Part shown: positions 12,538-13,543 of the stretch, one piece after another | Layout: each line of letters starts with the position of its first letter | Numbering within the stretch: position 1 is the first letter of the stretch | Source: JBPCRW01 sp050996405 | GTDB lineage: Bacteria > Acidobacteriota > Blastocatellia > Pyrinomonadales > Pyrinomonadaceae | DNA: 13,543 nucleotides | Direction: 5' to 3' | Assembly (NCBI GenBank): GCA_050996405.1 | Contig: JBPCRW010000138.1 | Span: forward strand, 1-13,543 | Position numbers and translations under genes: made by a program | Notes under the pieces: model-generated | What the model saw: only the letters and a program-made list of their open reading frames with translations | Databases searched by the model: none | Told to the model about the DNA's origin: nothing

Positions 12538-13509
12538 ATGAGCATCTTAGTATTTATCGAACACAAGGATTGCGTTTTAAATAAAACTTCTTTAGAAGCG
12601 ATTGCCGCCGCGCAAGGCATCGGCAAAGATTTAAATTTAAAAGTTTCCGCCGTGATTTTGTGCGACAAAGATTGCGGTTTGGCGAACGACATCGCGCAGT
12701 ATAACCTGGAAAAAGTCATCGCGGCGAAAAACGCGAAACTCGGCACATACACGCCCGACGGTTACGCCGATGCGTGGGCGGAAATTATCAAAAAGGAAAA
12801 CCCGCAGTATGTCGTGATGGCGCACACTTATCAGGTTAGAGATTTCGCGCCGAAGGTTGCCGCGCGTTTTGGCAGGGAAGTCGTCTGCGACTGCATTCGC
12901 TACAAAACGGAAGGCGGAGAGTTAATTTTGACGCGCCGCATTTTTTTGGGAAAACTCGATGCCGATGTCACAATCGGCGGCGACGCGCCGTATTTTATTA
13001 CATTTCAATCGGGCGCGTTTCGCGGCGACAACGCCGAAAGGGGAACGGCGCAAATCGAAATGATTGATGTCAATGTCGGCGAAATTCGCATGCAGCCCGA
13101 AGAACCTTTTCAGGAAGCGAAATCGTCGGTTGATTTGACGAAATCGAACATCATCGTCGCCGTCGGACGCGGTATCAAATCGCAGGAAAATATCGCCAAG
13201 GCGCAGGAATTAGCCGACGCGCTCGGCGCGGATTTAGCGGCTTCGCGCCCGATTTGCGATGCGGAATGGCTGCCGATTGACCGTCAAATCGGCTCGTCGG
13301 GGCAAACCGTCGCGCCGAAAGTTTATATCGCTCTCGGAATTTCCGGCGCGATTCAGCATATCGTCGGAATGAAAAACGCCGGAACAATCGTCGCCATCAA
13401 CAAAGACGCGGAAGCACCGATTTTTGACATCGCCGATTACGGCATCGTCGGCGATATTTTTGAAGCAATGCCGGTTTTGGTCGAAGAAATCAAAAAGGCG
13501 AAAAGTTAA
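12538..13509 (+). CDS. etfA: Electron transfer flavoprotein, alpha subunit
   Basis: This is the FAD-binding subunit of ETF, 323 residues. The N-terminal domain (1-190) starts MSILVFIEHKDC. The C-terminal FAD domain shows VAVGRGIKSQENI (208-220), the flavin contacts QIGSSGQTV (250-258), GISGAIQH (267-274), and the signature around AGTIVAINKDAEAPIFDIADYG (281-302). I chose the ATG at 12538; the frame is open further upstream through etfB, but that part is only a shadow of etfB. No Shine-Dalgarno sequence precedes the ATG. Downstream, 13510-13543 is AT-rich and ends with an ATG at 13533 that may or may not open the next gene. Confidence 0.95.
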   Translation: MSILVFIEHKDCVLNKTSLEAIAAAQGIGKDLNLKVSAVILCDKDCGLANDIAQYNLEKVIAAKNAKLGTYTPDGYADAWAEIIKKENPQYVVMAHTYQVRDFAPKVAARFGREVVCDCIRYKTEGGELILTRRIFLGKLDADVTIGGDAPYFITFQSGAFRGDNAERGTAQIEMIDVNVGEIRMQPEEPFQEAKSSVDLTKSNIIVAVGRGIKSQENIAKAQELADALGADLAASRPICDAEWLPIDRQIGSSGQTVAPKVYIALGISGAIQHIVGMKNAGTIVAINKDAEAPIFDIADYGIVGDIFEAMPVLVEEIKKAKS

Positions 13510-13543
13510 AACAAACTACGAATTAATTTAAAATGACGGAGAA

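Noticed and set aside
13533..13543. ATG near the right edge as the start of a further gene.
   Set aside because: Only three full codons are visible and there is no ribosome binding site, so it cannot be supported.

Overview
The window is bacterial chromosome of moderate GC content, with tightly packed genes and short spacers. The gene set and the cupin protein, which closely resembles the manganese-dependent cupin hydroxynitrile lyases described from Acidobacteriota such as Granulicella, suggest a member of Acidobacteriota. A Blastocatellia/Pyrinomonadales-type lineage is a guess from gene style, not a demonstrated placement.

Layout. Two gene sets diverge from about 4385-4499. Leftward (minus strand) runs a pyrimidine operon pyrR-pyrB-pyrC, with an intrinsic-terminator hairpin between pyrR and pyrB that ends against the pyrB ribosome binding site. 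Beyond pyrC lie an amidohydrolase-like tail fragment, a signal-peptide-like fragment without a start codon, the cupin gene and a TMEM175-type membrane channel gene. Rightward (plus strand) runs a Uma2-family nuclease gene abutting pyrD (class 2 dihydroorotate dehydrogenase). A near-consensus sigma-70 promoter (TTGACA, 16-nt spacer, TATAAT) overlaps the pyrD stop and faces a ribosome/fatty-acid operon: DUF177 (yceD)-rpmF-fabH-fabD-acpP-fabF. plsX and fabG, often found in this cluster, are absent here. After fabF comes a graveyard of about 1 kb: a 5'-truncated radical-SAM-like C-terminus, a 65-bp REP-like palindrome, and a hicB-hicA toxin-antitoxin pair broken by stops and a frameshift. The window closes with etfB-etfA, the two subunits of electron transfer flavoprotein.

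How the genes work together. pyrB, pyrC and pyrD catalyse consecutive steps from carbamoyl phosphate plus aspartate to orotate, and PyrR is the likely UMP-sensing regulator. FabH starts acyl chains, FabD loads malonyl groups onto AcpP and FabF elongates. EtfAB moves electrons from acyl-CoA and similar dehydrogenases to the quinone pool.

The most unusual signal is a set of intergenic period-7 tandem repeats. Four of the five junctions between yceD and fabF, and also etfB-etfA, hold tandem heptamers on one strand followed by their reverse complement, so each spacer can fold into a hairpin. The heptamer differs between loci but the two arms agree within a locus. One array runs into the fabD coding sequence and encodes part of the FabD N-terminus. 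Several starts beside these arrays have no visible Shine-Dalgarno sequence.
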